Source: Diphasiastrum complanatum
Lineage: Eukaryota > Streptophyta > Lycopodiopsida > Lycopodiales > Lycopodiaceae
Direction of reading: 5' to 3'
Assembly: GCA_029204225.1 (NCBI GenBank)
Contig: CM055104.1
Span: 48,186,451 to 48,250,450 of the forward strand
DNA: 64,000 nucleotides
Positions 1 through 9,252 of this stretch are shown one piece after another. Each line of letters starts with the position of its first letter. Position 1 is the first letter of the stretch. The translations under genes were made by a program, and so were the position numbers. Under the pieces are notes generated by a model. The model had not been told where the DNA came from. It was given only the letters and a program-made list of their open reading frames with translations, and searched no databases.

Positions 1-1716
1 TTCTAGCTTGATGGCAACTCCTGCTCTCTTTTTTACTGAGTTGAATGCCTCAACGTGCAGAACAGTAGCCTTGGATTTCAATGTCTCGTACTCCATTCCG
101 ATCTTCAGGCCCCACTCGAGGATTGCTTTCTCAGTTGGACTTCCAGAGACCTCCCATGCGCCTTCTTCAGATTTGAACACACTTCCACTGCTGTTGTGTA
201 TTATGCCATCCAGTAGTAAACTTTTGACAGTGTCCTGAACAGAGGACACTTCATCTCCCTCCCTCAACTCCCCTGCAACAAAAGCCTTCACTACAGTCAT
301 TTGATTCATGGTAAGTGTACCTGTCTTGTCTGTGCAAATTGTCGTGACTGATCCCATGGTCTCGCAGGCAGGTAAATGACGTATCAGACACTGATCTGCC
401 ATCATTTTCTTCATGGAATAGGCCAAAGTGAGAGTGACTGCAAGAGGAAGACCTTCTGGAACAGCCACCACTACTATGGTGACTGCTACAGAAAAGATGC
501 CCACAATCCTCTTCACCACTATTAAGGGTTTGTCAGTATGTCTAAAATCCTGCACAAAATATCGAATGAAAAGCATTATAAACACAATGGCTGCGACTGA
601 CAAACCAATCTTCCCGACGAACGTAGCAACTCCGTTCAAGCGAACTTGTAGAGGAGTCTCTTCCGCAATATCTTCGCTCAATGTCGCCATCACCTGCCCC
701 CATTCTGTGTTTATGCCCACACCAGTCACAAGCATCACACCATAGCCGTCATCCACCTTACATCCCCCCAACAAAAATGGATTCTTGGAGTCTATGCGCA
801 CAGGATCACTCTCCCCTGTCATGCTCGACTCGTCTACGCTAAGAGAATGCCCTTTTGCCAAGACTCCGTCTGCTGGTACCTGATCACCAATGTTGAGCAG
901 CGCTAGATCTCCAACAATCAGAGTATGAATTGATACCTTCTGCCTTCTTCCTCCTCTAATGACCTGCACTTGGATGTTGCTGTTTTCATCGCTGAGGCTC
1001 TGAAACTCTAAGGATTGCCTGTAATCGGTGATCGAGGTAACAAAGATCACCAGGATCACAGCGAAAGCTATGCTGGCTCCATCGTACCATCCATTCTTAG
1101 GACCATCAGTTACCATCCCCATGACCAATGAAAGCGTTGCACACAACATCAATATGATAAGCGTTTTATCCTGGCAAGATTCCCACAGAAAAAGGAAAAA
1201 ACTTTTGCTAGGCTTCTTAGGATAAGTGTTAGCACCGAATGTTATCTTTCTTCTTTCGAGCTCATCAGGATCATCTTTAATGCCTTTTTCAAGATCGACG
1301 CTTAGATGCTTTGCTATCCCTTCGACTCCACCATACTGCTTAAGTAGATCAGTATTTTTATCTCGGAGCAGGCTTGCTAATTGTTGAGGATTTATTCCAA
1401 AGCCTTCAGGAGGCGGCCTGCTTTCTATATCCACTGGATGGATGCTTCTTCTATTACTCTGTAGTCTTTGCACTGGTGGGTTACATCTAAATCTCCCAGA
1501 TTTTTCATCCCACGACTTACTCCTGGGTCGTTTCAGATCCAACGTATATCTGAAACGTCTTGCAGCATTCAAAACGAGGGTCGCTTTCCGCCATCTCCTC
1601 AGCTTATCTATGGGAGAGTCTTTTCCTGGGATTTCAAACACGTCCGTGCTTTCAATATCTGCTCCTCCTCCCTTCTCGCTCCTCTCCATTGACTTCCTAG
1701 CAGATTTGAGAGACAT
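1..1716 (-). CDS. Autoinhibited plasma-membrane-type Ca2+-ATPase (P2B, ACA8/9/10-like), 5' part only
   Basis: A calmodulin-regulated P-type pump that would export Ca2+ from the cytosol using ATP; ACA8/9/10 relatives act at the plasma membrane. The minus-strand frame is open for 572 codons and leaves the window at base 1, so the rest of the N domain, the P domain and TM5-10 lie outside. Visible in order: a basic amphipathic calmodulin-binding stretch (about residues 40-61, LRRWRKATLVLNAARRFRY), TM1-TM2, the actuator motif TGES (300-303), TM3-TM4 with PEGLPL (420-425), the phosphorylation motif DKTGT with Asp463, and the start of the nucleotide domain (GSPTEKAIL). The start ATG at 1716-1714 is preceded in frame by a TGA nine codons upstream; a second in-frame Met is codon 10. 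The N-terminal CaM site places it with ACA8/9/10, whose angiosperm genes have many introns, yet none interrupts this stretch. No lesion was seen, so it may be functional. Confidence 0.95.
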   Translation of the reverse strand, partial: MSLKSARKSMERSEKGGGADIESTDVFEIPGKDSPIDKLRRWRKATLVLNAARRFRYTLDLKRPRSKSWDEKSGRFRCNPPVQRLQSNRRSIHPVDIESRPPPEGFGINPQQLASLLRDKNTDLLKQYGGVEGIAKHLSVDLEKGIKDDPDELERRKITFGANTYPKKPSKSFFLFLWESCQDKTLIILMLCATLSLVMGMVTDGPKNGWYDGASIAFAVILVIFVTSITDYRQSLEFQSLSDENSNIQVQVIRGGRRQKVSIHTLIVGDLALLNIGDQVPADGVLAKGHSLSVDESSMTGESDPVRIDSKNPFLLGGCKVDDGYGVMLVTGVGINTEWGQVMATLSEDIAEETPLQVRLNGVATFVGKIGLSVAAIVFIMLFIRYFVQDFRHTDKPLIVVKRIVGIFSVAVTIVVVAVPEGLPLAVTLTLAYSMKKMMADQCLIRHLPACETMGSVTTICTDKTGTLTMNQMTVVKAFVAGELREGDEVSSVQDTVKSLLLDGIIHNSSGSVFKSEEGAWEVSGSPTEKAILEWGLKIGMEYETLKSKATVLHVEAFNSVKKRAGVAIKLE

Positions 1717-2400
1717 AGGCAAACTAAACCAACTCTTGGGAATTCACAGTTGTTCTAATTTGCTCTATCTATCTATGTATGGCTGATTTTGAAAACTTAA
1801 GATTGAAACAATGCATACAGTTTTGTTTCAAAATCGTGAAGGATCTACAAGATGAAATGGCTCACAGGAGTCAGAAAAAAGCAACCAAGACAGTACTCTA
1901 CAAAATTTTAACAACTTACCCGAAGAAAGCTTTGATATCGAGAAGCAAAATGACAATTATGGGGTTTGATCTACCGAAATCTGGAATATGGCTTTAACCG
2001 AACTGGGTGTTAGCAACGACAATGAAGGATCAAAACCCAGAGAACTAAATTTACAACAAAGATCGATAATAGAGCCACAGCAAGAAAATATGTGATTTTG
2101 AGATCGCTTTAGCTGCAAACACTAAAACACAAGACACGAAACAACCACAGCGATCACGAAACAATAATCCCACAAACAAAACCACATACCCTCATTGAAT
2201 CCTAGACTTCTTCCACCTTATTGTCAAAAAAAGATGGAGAAGGATAGCTACTCAAGCCTGCGAGCAGTGACCGATTCCACTTTATGCCCACTCACTTTTG
2301 GTCGAGTGCCAACAACAGAACGCAAAGCGGACACACTTCTTCAAATGAAAAGAAGACTGCTCTCTGTATAATTGAATGATATTTAAACACTATACAGAAA
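1717..2400 (-). promoter_or_regulatory. Probable 5' leader and promoter of the Ca2+-ATPase
   Basis: Non-coding DNA upstream of the pump. On the minus strand a good splice-donor-like GGTAAGT lies at about 1914-1920, and an acceptor-like AG follows at about 1785, so a short 5'-UTR intron of roughly 135 nt is possible. A TATA-like TTTAAATA lies near 2380. Both are inferences from short motifs; transcript data would be needed. Confidence 0.3.
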
Positions 2401-3083
2401 GCCCATTACACTCATTTGTCAGTTTTCGGATATTCTCTATCTTTTCTAATCACTTTTCGGTGCTTTTATCAAATTCTCGGTGCTCTTGATCTCTGTGTCA
2501 TCTGCTTTTGATCATACATTGCATTTGCATCAGCTGCTTTTGCTTTCTCTCTCAATCCTCATATCAAATATCACATTCCTTCCTCTCCTACACTATCAGA
2601 GTGTGCCACTGCCACATATCATGTAGCTCAACAGAGCTTCTTTATGACACAAATCCGAAGTCAGTTTAATAACAGAAGCAGATGCAGATCGTCTCTCATC
2701 GGCGTTGCTCACTCTCCTCTAATAGATATGGTTGGCTAGAGCGTTTCATTTAGTGAGGCTGCAACTAAGTAGGTACCACCGTGTTCTTTAATACTATTCA
2801 GTGCGCATTTGGCACTGCCAAGTGGCAAATATTCGGTGCGCCACGTTTTCAAAGCAGACTACCCCACGTGTAACGTTCTGGCAATTTCCTCAAATTCCCA
2901 TAAATTGCTTATTGTTTTTTTAAATGTTTTGTTGCGTGCTAAATCCTGTAACCTAAAAGAAAAACTATTGAATATTTAAATTTCCAATCAATGGTGACTA
3001 CTGGATGCCAAGGTCTCTATTTCTACTATCATTTTGGAGCCACCTTTGGAACCAAAAAAATTTTGGTGTTTCTGTGCTCTTCG
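2401..3083. other. Intergenic DNA without a recognisable gene
   Basis: No coding frame or element domain is visible. A loosely repeated word, TCGGTGCTTTT/TCGGTGCTCTT, occurs at about 2456-2490, with a further TTCGGTGCGC near 2832. The stretch may hold distal promoter sequence of the Ca2+-ATPase, but nothing shows this directly. Confidence 0.4.
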
Positions 3084-3133
3084 CGCATCCATTAAAGCTC
3101 TGTGCCAATAAGAGATTAACATTCAAGTGGGGG

Positions 3134-3158
3134 GGAAGGCCCTGCCCGAGGGCCTTCC
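3134..3158. other. GC-rich perfect hairpin
   Basis: GGAAGGCCC (3134-3142) and GGGCCTTCC (3150-3158) form a perfect 9-bp stem around a 7-nt loop. It lies in a GC-rich patch (about 3129-3245) with repeated GCCCGAGGG words, unlike the AT-rich DNA around it. Function unknown. Confidence 0.7.
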
Positions 3159-3318
3159 GTGCTGGGAGGACCATTGCCCGAGGGCAGGAGCCCAAGGGCA
3201 TGGCCCGAACTGCACGGAATGCCCGAGGGTCCGGGCCTTCCCCTGCGTAATGCTCAGTGCAAATTCTTGCAGAATGCACTAGTATTCCAGCTGTCAGATT
3301 GATCATTCCTGCAGAACA

Positions 3319-3403
3319 CCCAACGGGGTTGGCTCAGTTGGTTGGCTTGGCATCCAAAGTTTCTTTGGTCCCAGGTTCGAGCCTCCCCTTGGAAACCAAG
3401 AAG
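3319..3403 (+). mobile_element. Very short tRNA-derived SINE-like insertion
   Basis: An 85-bp insert is flanked by identical 15-bp copies of CATTCCTGCAGAACA (3304-3318 and 3404-3418), as left by LINE-type target-primed insertion. Inside are a pol III A-box-like TGGCTCAGTTGG (about 3330-3341) and a B-box-like GGTTCGAGCC (about 3374-3383) at tRNA spacing. The T-stem does not pair, so it is not a working tRNA. It is shorter than most plant SINEs and has almost no body beyond the tRNA-like head; it could also be an inserted tRNA fragment. Confidence 0.72.
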
Positions 3404-3590
3404 CATTCCTGCAGAACATGCTACTAATCCAGCTGTCACAGCGCATTCTGCAGATCCTGTCATTATCAACTCTCTGCTTGAAAATTCTATGGGAGGAGAT
3501 GCTTCCAAAATACAAGCGAACACTAAGCACTGAGCATTACGCATCTCACATTCACGCATCCATTAAAGCTCTGTGCCAATAAGAGATTAA

Positions 3591-4052
3591 TATTTAAGCA
3601 TCTCACATTGTGAATCGTGATAAAAATATTTATTGATGTGAACATGCCACATATCCTATGTACATTTTAGTAAAATATGTGTGTGATATGTTTCATCGAT
3701 TCATTGGATGTTCGCATAAAAGATTTGTTAGCATAAAGCGATGATCTGGTTGATATACAAATTTCCACTTTGGTAAAGATGCTGTATGAGGCATGCTTTA
3801 ATTGGTGCATTATACTCAAATGCCAAAGACTAGTATTTTGGTAAACTAGTGTCAATGGGCCCAAGTAGTAAGTTGGAACGTCAAGTTATTTAGATGTAAA
3901 TTAAATTTACATCCTTCTTGAAAGTCAATGCAAGTTGTTATGTACATAGTTTTACATGGTGATTAGTTAGGAATGGGCCTCCAAATCCTAAACCTAGTTT
4001 TGTCTTTACAAAGCAATTTCACACAACTTTTGTTGACCTCTGTATCAATTTG

Positions 4053-4054
<2 letters not shown>
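3591..4054. other. Intergenic DNA, nothing recognised
   Basis: AT-rich, no coding frame, no repeat edges and no element domain visible. It may continue the host sequence into which Copia A inserted. Confidence 0.4.

Positions 4055-4113
<59 letters not shown>
4055..4113. repeat. (AG)n microsatellite, about 59 bp
   Basis: An uninterrupted AG run, read as CT on the minus strand. It lies about 60 bp left of Copia A, within the host sequence. Apparent Ser-Leu repeat peptides here are artefacts of the run. Confidence 0.97.
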
Positions 4114-4119
<6 letters not shown>

Positions 4120-4173
4120 AGAAAATAATTGTTCTTCTGATTATAATCTTCTTGAAATGACAAATTTCAATAA

Positions 4174-4855
4174 TGTAAAAATTACAGCAAATAAGGATCC
4201 TAAAACACTTGAAATGATGAGGGAAACAATAGATTATGATTTCATAAGATTAGCACAAGTTGAACCATCAAAATCCATCAAAAATCTATGCTTGAACCTC
4301 ACTAAATGGCCCAAATCCTTGAAGAAGGCTTCACACGTGTGAAAGTGCGGCCTCCCACAGTCTGAGTACTGTACACCAGACCTACATTCAATCCTATAAT
4401 CATTAGTAATCACAAGTACTCAAACAATTATGAACATAGAGAGCAATTGCATCATTATGAGAGAAAAAACATGAAATTGCTTGATTGATTTTGGTGAGAT
4501 ATCATCACCTATATATACATGATCCATCACGGTTTTGGGCAGGTATGAGTAGCCCTAAACCTATCCCTAATGCTAATTTTGGTGGATCTTTCATCCCTAC
4601 CAAGTTAGGATTGGAATCTTGGAGATCCCTCAACAATGCAAAAATTACCAAAAATAGCTCCTATTTTTTCTCTCTTGTATCTAAGCATAATTTGGACTCA
4701 TTCCAAAGGTTCTAACACTTAGGTCTACTTGAGAACATCCTTATGAATGGAATCCTATGCTATTTGGCACGTGTGAGAAGCCACATCATGACCATCTAAC
4801 TATTTACAAGTCATATGACCAAAACTAGTCAAGCTAGAATTGTGAATTTTTAACA
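4174..4855 (-). repeat. Copia A 3' LTR (682 bp)
   Basis: Runs from TGTAAAAATT to TTTTTAACA as read on the plus strand. It matches the B LTR at 42177-42860 in reverse complement, and the fragment at 7202-7370. It carries the palindrome TTCACACGTGTGAA at about 4330 and a second CACGTG at 4768. Confidence 0.92.
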
Positions 4856-5656
4856 CTCCTCCACACTATCTAGCTTGGTTCAATCACTGCTTTACTAATC
4901 ACTCCAAGTGATGATCTGAACTTCATAAAAGGTGTCTTTTGAAGTGGTTTAGTAAGTAGATCAGCTACACATTCATTGCTTTGGAACATGCTCCAAAGCA
5001 ATCTCCTTGGCTTGCACCATTTCTCTCACAAAGTGATGGCATATCTCAATGTGTTTGGATCTTGCATGGAAGATTGGGTTAGATGCAAGGTGTTGGGCTG
5101 ATATATTGTCATTGTAGATGATTGGTGCCTCCTCTGAATCCATGATCTTTAGCTCCACCAATAATCTCTTGATCCAAAGTACCTCCTTTGTAGTGGTTGT
5201 CAAAGCTTTGTACTCGGCCTCGGTTGAAGATAGAGATATAGTTTCTTGCTTGTTTGAAAGCCATGAAACCACACCTTCTCCTATGAAAGTTGAATAGGCA
5301 CTTGTTGATTTACTATCCCTCTTGTCCCCTGCAAAATTTGAAACACTAAATGCATGAAGTTTAATCACATCTCCTCTATATAGAATCCCAAAATCCAATG
5401 TACCCGAGATGTATCTTAGAATCCTCTTAGCCTTTTTCCAATGGATATTCAATGGCTTTTGCATGGATTGGCTCAACCTACATACACTAAAGCTAAGATC
5501 TGGTCTAGTTATAGTGATCCACATTAAGGAACCTATAAGTTGCCTAAACAAAGTGATGTCCATGAAGGATCTTTCATCATCTTCATTTGGCACTTTTACA
5601 TCTTGCTCCATTGGTGTGTCAACACTTTTGCATACTTCCATCTTAAACTTCTTCAA
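4856..5656 (-). pseudogene. Copia A RNase H region
   Basis: C-terminal RT and RNase H of the Copia polyprotein, which would remove RNA from the RNA:DNA hybrid during reverse transcription. Visible: TRPDLSFSV, then an altered FSVSNFAGD where relatives have an Asp-rich DSDFAGD, SSTEAEYKAL, and HARSKHIEICHHFVREM. The frame ends early after EHVPKQ, where element B continues with the full C-terminus, so a frameshift is likely. The mutated first acidic site and the early stop indicate an inactive copy. Confidence 0.88.
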
Positions 5657-5682
5657 AAGACTTTGAGCATAGTTTACTTCAC

Positions 5683-6744
5683 TTAGAAGATAAAATCAGA
5701 CCCTCTAAGTACTTCTATGCCTAAGATGAAGTGAAGACACCCTAGATCTACCATCTTGAACTCTAAGGATAGATCTATCTTGATTTTTTCAATACCATCA
5801 ACACTATTTCCACTAATGATGATGTCATCTACATAAATGAGTAAAAGTACAATACCAACATCATCAAAATGTATGTAAAGAGTGGGATCATATTCACTTT
5901 GAACAAAAGAAAGTGAAATAAGATAGCAATGTAGTCTTGAATTCCAAGATCTCGAGGCTTGCTTCAAGCTATAGATGCTTCTTTGGAGATGGCATACTTT
6001 GTTCTCCATTCCATGCTTGATGAACCCTTGTGGCTGTTCCATATAGATATCCTCTTCCAAAAAACCATTCAAGAAAGCATTAGAGACATCCATTTGACAT
6101 AGAATCCATCCAAAATGTGATGCAAGTGCAATGATTAGCCTTATTGTGACCATCTTGGCCACGGGTGCAAAAGTTTCCTCATAGTGTATCCCTCTCTCTT
6201 GAGCATAACCTTTTGCAACTAATCTTGCTTTATGTTTGTTAACACTCCCATTTGCATTCAAATTAAGCATGATGACCCAATTGCATCCTATTACATTCCT
6301 TTGAGGTCTCTCAACAAGCAACCAAGTTTCATTCTCAATCAAGGCATCATACTCATCCAACATAGCTTTATACCATTCTTTGGAGTTCAATGCATCTTCA
6401 ACATTAGATGGTTCTTCAAAATTAGATAAAGCATAAGAAGTGGTTGAGATACCCTCAACTTGTTGTCCTTTGCCTTGATATGTGAGCCTTGATGGCTCCA
6501 CTTTTGCCCTTGAAGATCTCCTTGGTGTGATAGGTGGGTTTGGTGCTTGCTCCTCCATGAGCTCCTCCTCAAAACCAAGATCTTGCTCCTCAGCCATCTT
6601 CTTCTTGATTGTTGGAGCACTTGAGCCTTCTTCAAGCATATGCATATGATGTTCATCAAATATGACATCCCTTGAAACAACAAATTTGTTCAAGGATGGG
6701 AGATAGACTTTGTAGCCCTTGCTTGAGCTTGCATATCCAAGCAT
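5683..6744 (-). pseudogene. Copia A reverse transcriptase and integrase C-terminus
   Basis: Reading minus: the integrase C-terminal tail (GYASSSKGYKVYLP, VVSRDVIFDE), a Lys/Ser-rich linker ending in the typical RRSSR, then the RT domain with NKHKARLVAKGYAQ, ETFAPVAKM, QMDVSNAFLNG and the catalytic YVDD. The frame stops just before the RNase H block, which begins in another register at 5656. Compared with B, the conserved GCKWVFKLKL is changed to GCNWVIMLNL. The RT core looks complete but is separated from its partners by lesions. Confidence 0.88.
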
Positions 6745-6783
6745 GATCCCTCTTGTGGAAGATGGATCCTCCTTGGTTCTTGT

Positions 6784-7199
6784 TTACAATGGCACATGCA
6801 CATAACATATACACCCAAAAACTTTCAAGTGATTAAGATTGGGTTTCTTTCCATACAACATCTCATAAGGAGTTTTTCCTTCAATTGCTTTGCAAGACAC
6901 CCTATTCATCAAGTAGTTTGCACATACAAGAGACTCACCCCAAAAGGATTTGGGCAAACAAGCATCTAATCTTAAAGCCTTAGAACATTCACATAATGTT
7001 CTATTCCTTCTTTCAGCAACTCCATTTTGTTGAGGAGTGTAAGGACAAGAAGTCTCTTTCTTGATCCCTTCCTCCTCACAAAAGGCCTTGAACCCATTGG
7101 AGATGAATTCTCCACCATTGTCACTTCTAAGAATCTTGATGCTATGATTATGATGCTTTTCCACAAACAACTTGAACTTTACAAAAGTATCAAATACTT
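6784..7199 (-). pseudogene. Copia A integrase, N-terminally cut
   Basis: Part of a DDE integrase: SDNGGEF (second Asp) and NGVAERRNRTL (catalytic Glu), followed by KTPYEMLYGKKP and LKVFGCICYVHVPL. The first Asp region and the zinc-binding domain are gone, because the coding sequence stops at about 7199 against an LTR fragment. It can no longer make a complete integrase. Confidence 0.88.
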
Positions 7200-7201
7200 A
7201 T

Positions 7202-7370
7202 ATAATTTGGACTCATTCCAAAGGTTCTAACACTTAAGTCTACTTGAGAACATCCTTATGAATGGAATCCTATGCTATTTGGCACGTGTGACAAGCCATA
7301 TCATGACCATCTAACTATTTACAAGTCATATGACCAAAACTAGTCAAGCTAGAATTGTGAATTTTTAACA
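7202..7370 (-). repeat. Copia A 5' LTR remnant (169 bp)
   Basis: Matches the last ~170 bp of the 3' LTR (about 4687-4855) and ends with the same TTTTTAACA, followed by the AATAA duplication. Only the outer part of the 5' LTR survives; the rest went with the internal deletion. Confidence 0.9.
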
Positions 7371-8171
7371 AATAACCCCCATTCCTTGATTCCCGATTGG
7401 TGTGAGAGGGTTATCAATCAATGTATTATTTACAAGATGCATGTACCAATTATTCTCAGACAGGATTTCAGACATCTCGGCAGAAGAAACAGTTAGTGAA
7501 AGGACAGCGTATGTATATTCTGGGAATTTTTCTTTAATGTACAGTTGTTGAACAGATAAAAGAGCATATGAAATAAGAGAAGCAATATTTACATAACTGT
7601 AAGTGTAGTATGGTCTGGTTATTGGATTAGTGGAGCGAAGTATATTATTCGTTTTGACTTCTTCCAGATAACAAGAATAGTTAGCTTCCCAATCTGTGTA
7701 GATTTCCCACAGATCAAGATATAATAACTGATGGGAAACTCGGGAAGGAACTAGTTTAAGGCTAGAAACAACTTCCTTAACATCAAAAATTTTAATTGAA
7801 TCTAACTTATTCAGATACTCATCCAGAGCTGAAAAAATATTATTTTCAAATGTTTTTAGGTATTCTAAAATGTATATATACAAGGATCCTACGATCACAT
7901 GGATATAGTTAGTTTGCACATTGATCTTATTTTGAACAATGGCAAGAGCAAGGATTTCTTTTTGGTGCACTATTAGTTTGGCCCAAAGAGAATTTAAGTT
8001 AGAAAAAGTCCAAGGGTTTTCCCATTGTTCTTTTGTATAGCCATAAAGTTTTGGTAAAAAAAGGTAATCCATTCTCCACTGGAGTTCTGGACTACAATAT
8101 GGTGGAAGAAAGATGTTAGTTCCTGCTAAAATGACTGAAATTTTGTCTTTAGTAGTGAACCTTGTTTTTCT
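7365..8171 (-). pseudogene. Unrecognised ORF, C-terminal domain (268 codons open)
   Basis: I do not recognise this protein. The minus frame is open from 8171 (after a TAA at 8174-8172) to a TAA that lies inside the LTR of Copia A, so the true C-terminus was cut by that insertion. The sequence is protein-like and rich in Leu, Ile, Tyr and Trp: AGTNIFLPPYCSPELQWR near the start, then EQWENPWTF and DLWEIYTDWEANY. It looks helical and globular, with no catalytic motif I can name. The first Met is at 8072, but homology-like sequence starts before it, so it is probably the tail of a longer product continuing from the coiled coil at 8290-9060. It may be an extra ORF of the adjoining Gypsy element or a host gene relic. 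Confidence 0.5.
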
Positions 8172-8289
8172 TTACAGCAGCTCCAGTATGTGATGCCCCA
8201 ACTTAATATGGAATAATACTTAGTGTCTCAGGTTGGTCTTTAGCAGCTGCGACACTGACTATTTGTACCTTTGCAGCCTCCTCAGAATC

Positions 8290-9060
8290 GGTCTACATCT
8301 CCTAATCCTTCTAGATTTGCCTGCAGATGATGTCTGTTTGGATGGTCTTCTCTGATATAACTTTAGTTGGCTCATCTATCTGCATCGACTGATCTTGGCA
8401 TTGTGCTGGTTCTTCCTCCTCAAAAATCGTTATTTGGCTTGATTGGAATTTAGCCTCTTCCAACTCTTCTTTTAATTTTTCATAAGCAATCATATGCGGT
8501 TGCAGATATTGCAGCTGGAAGGTTTGGATCATCCTCTCTTTAATTTCCTTGCAGGCTGTTGGGTTAATTCTATACTTGCCATGAGATACGCATGCACCCA
8601 ATGTAACTTCGGCGCTGATTTGCCATAAGATCGCCTCTTCGGCCGGTCTCTTGTAAATTTGATTGCCTCTTTTCAGCATCTCTGTAGAATTCTGCAGTTG
8701 GGCAACTAAGTCCTGGGCACTGTTGAGTTTGTCACTAAGCTCCTCATTACTATTCTAGAGAGTAGCTCGAATGCGTCTCTCCTCCTGCAAAGAAGTCTGC
8801 AGGATCTAAAGCTATTGTTTAAGCAATATATTTTCGCTTTCGAAAGCATTGGACTGCTCTTGCATCTCTTCCAATACTTCGAACGTAGCATCTGCCTTCC
8901 TCTTGCTTCTTCAAGAGCTACGTCCTTCCTACTCAGCTCTGCTTGGGCTGCTTCAAGCTCTTCGCTTTTTTAGGATAGCTCAGCCTTGATTTCCTCCAGT
9001 TATGTATCCTTTTGAATTAGGTCTGCTTGAAGGGACTCATACTTCGAGCCAAGCTTCTTT
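8290..9060 (-). pseudogene. Unrecognised ORF, coiled-coil middle
   Basis: Minus-strand frames encode clear heptad-like, Glu/Lys/Leu-rich sequence: SEELEAAQAELSRKD near 8930, EVLEEMQEQSNAFESEN near 8860, NEELSDKLNSAQDLVAQL near 8720, then YEKLKEELEEAK near 8470. The last part is open from 8755 to 8311 (148 codons) and ends with an acidic stretch (FEEEEPAQ). At least three stops and one frameshift interrupt the coil, so it is decayed. Position and strand fit one protein with the domains on either side. The family is unknown to me. Confidence 0.5.
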
Positions 9061-9252
9061 CGCTTCCCTGTTTTTCTCTACGCTGGACAATGGCGTATAC
9101 TAGGATGATGGTGAAGACATCCTCACCGAGCTTCCTTGGCTTGATGATGATGATGTCTTCACTACGGTGGTTGTCTTTGATACTTGCATCTGAGATTCAG
9201 CCTCTACTAAAAGGGCTAGCTCTGGCAATACTGGTGCAATCCTTATGTTTTC

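Larger units (their letters stand above)
3084..3590. repeat. 36-bp direct repeats bounding a 0.5-kb block
   Basis: The 36-bp sequence at 3084-3119 (starting CGCATCCATTAAAGC) recurs without a seen mismatch at 3555-3590. The block between contains a GC-rich hairpin and the SINE-like insert. It could be the edges of an old insertion or a partial tandem duplication. Confidence 0.75.
4174..7370 (-). mobile_element. Copia element A, internally deleted
   Basis: A Ty1/copia LTR retrotransposon on the minus strand. Ends are TG...CA and the flanking 5-bp duplication is exact: AATAA at 4169-4173 and 7371-7375. It keeps a full 3' LTR, a polypurine tract (complement of CTCCTCC at 4856), RNase H, RT and part of integrase. 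A deletion joins mid-integrase to the middle of the 5' LTR at about 7200, removing gag, protease and the PBS. It is a close relative of element B at 38286-42860 in the opposite orientation. It inserted into the unrecognised coiled-coil ORF to its right. Confidence 0.93.

Noticed and set aside
428-1786. Plus-strand ORFs over the Ca2+-ATPase
   Set aside because: They are antisense shadows of the pump coding frame, which has clear P-type ATPase motifs on the minus strand.
3319-3403. A functional tRNA gene
   Set aside because: A- and B-box-like sequences are present but the T-stem does not pair and the insert has a target duplication, so a SINE-like copy is the better reading.
3963-4163. Ser-Leu repeat ORF left of Copia A
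   Set aside because: It is created by the (AG)n run and starts at a non-ATG codon; no conserved sequence supports it.
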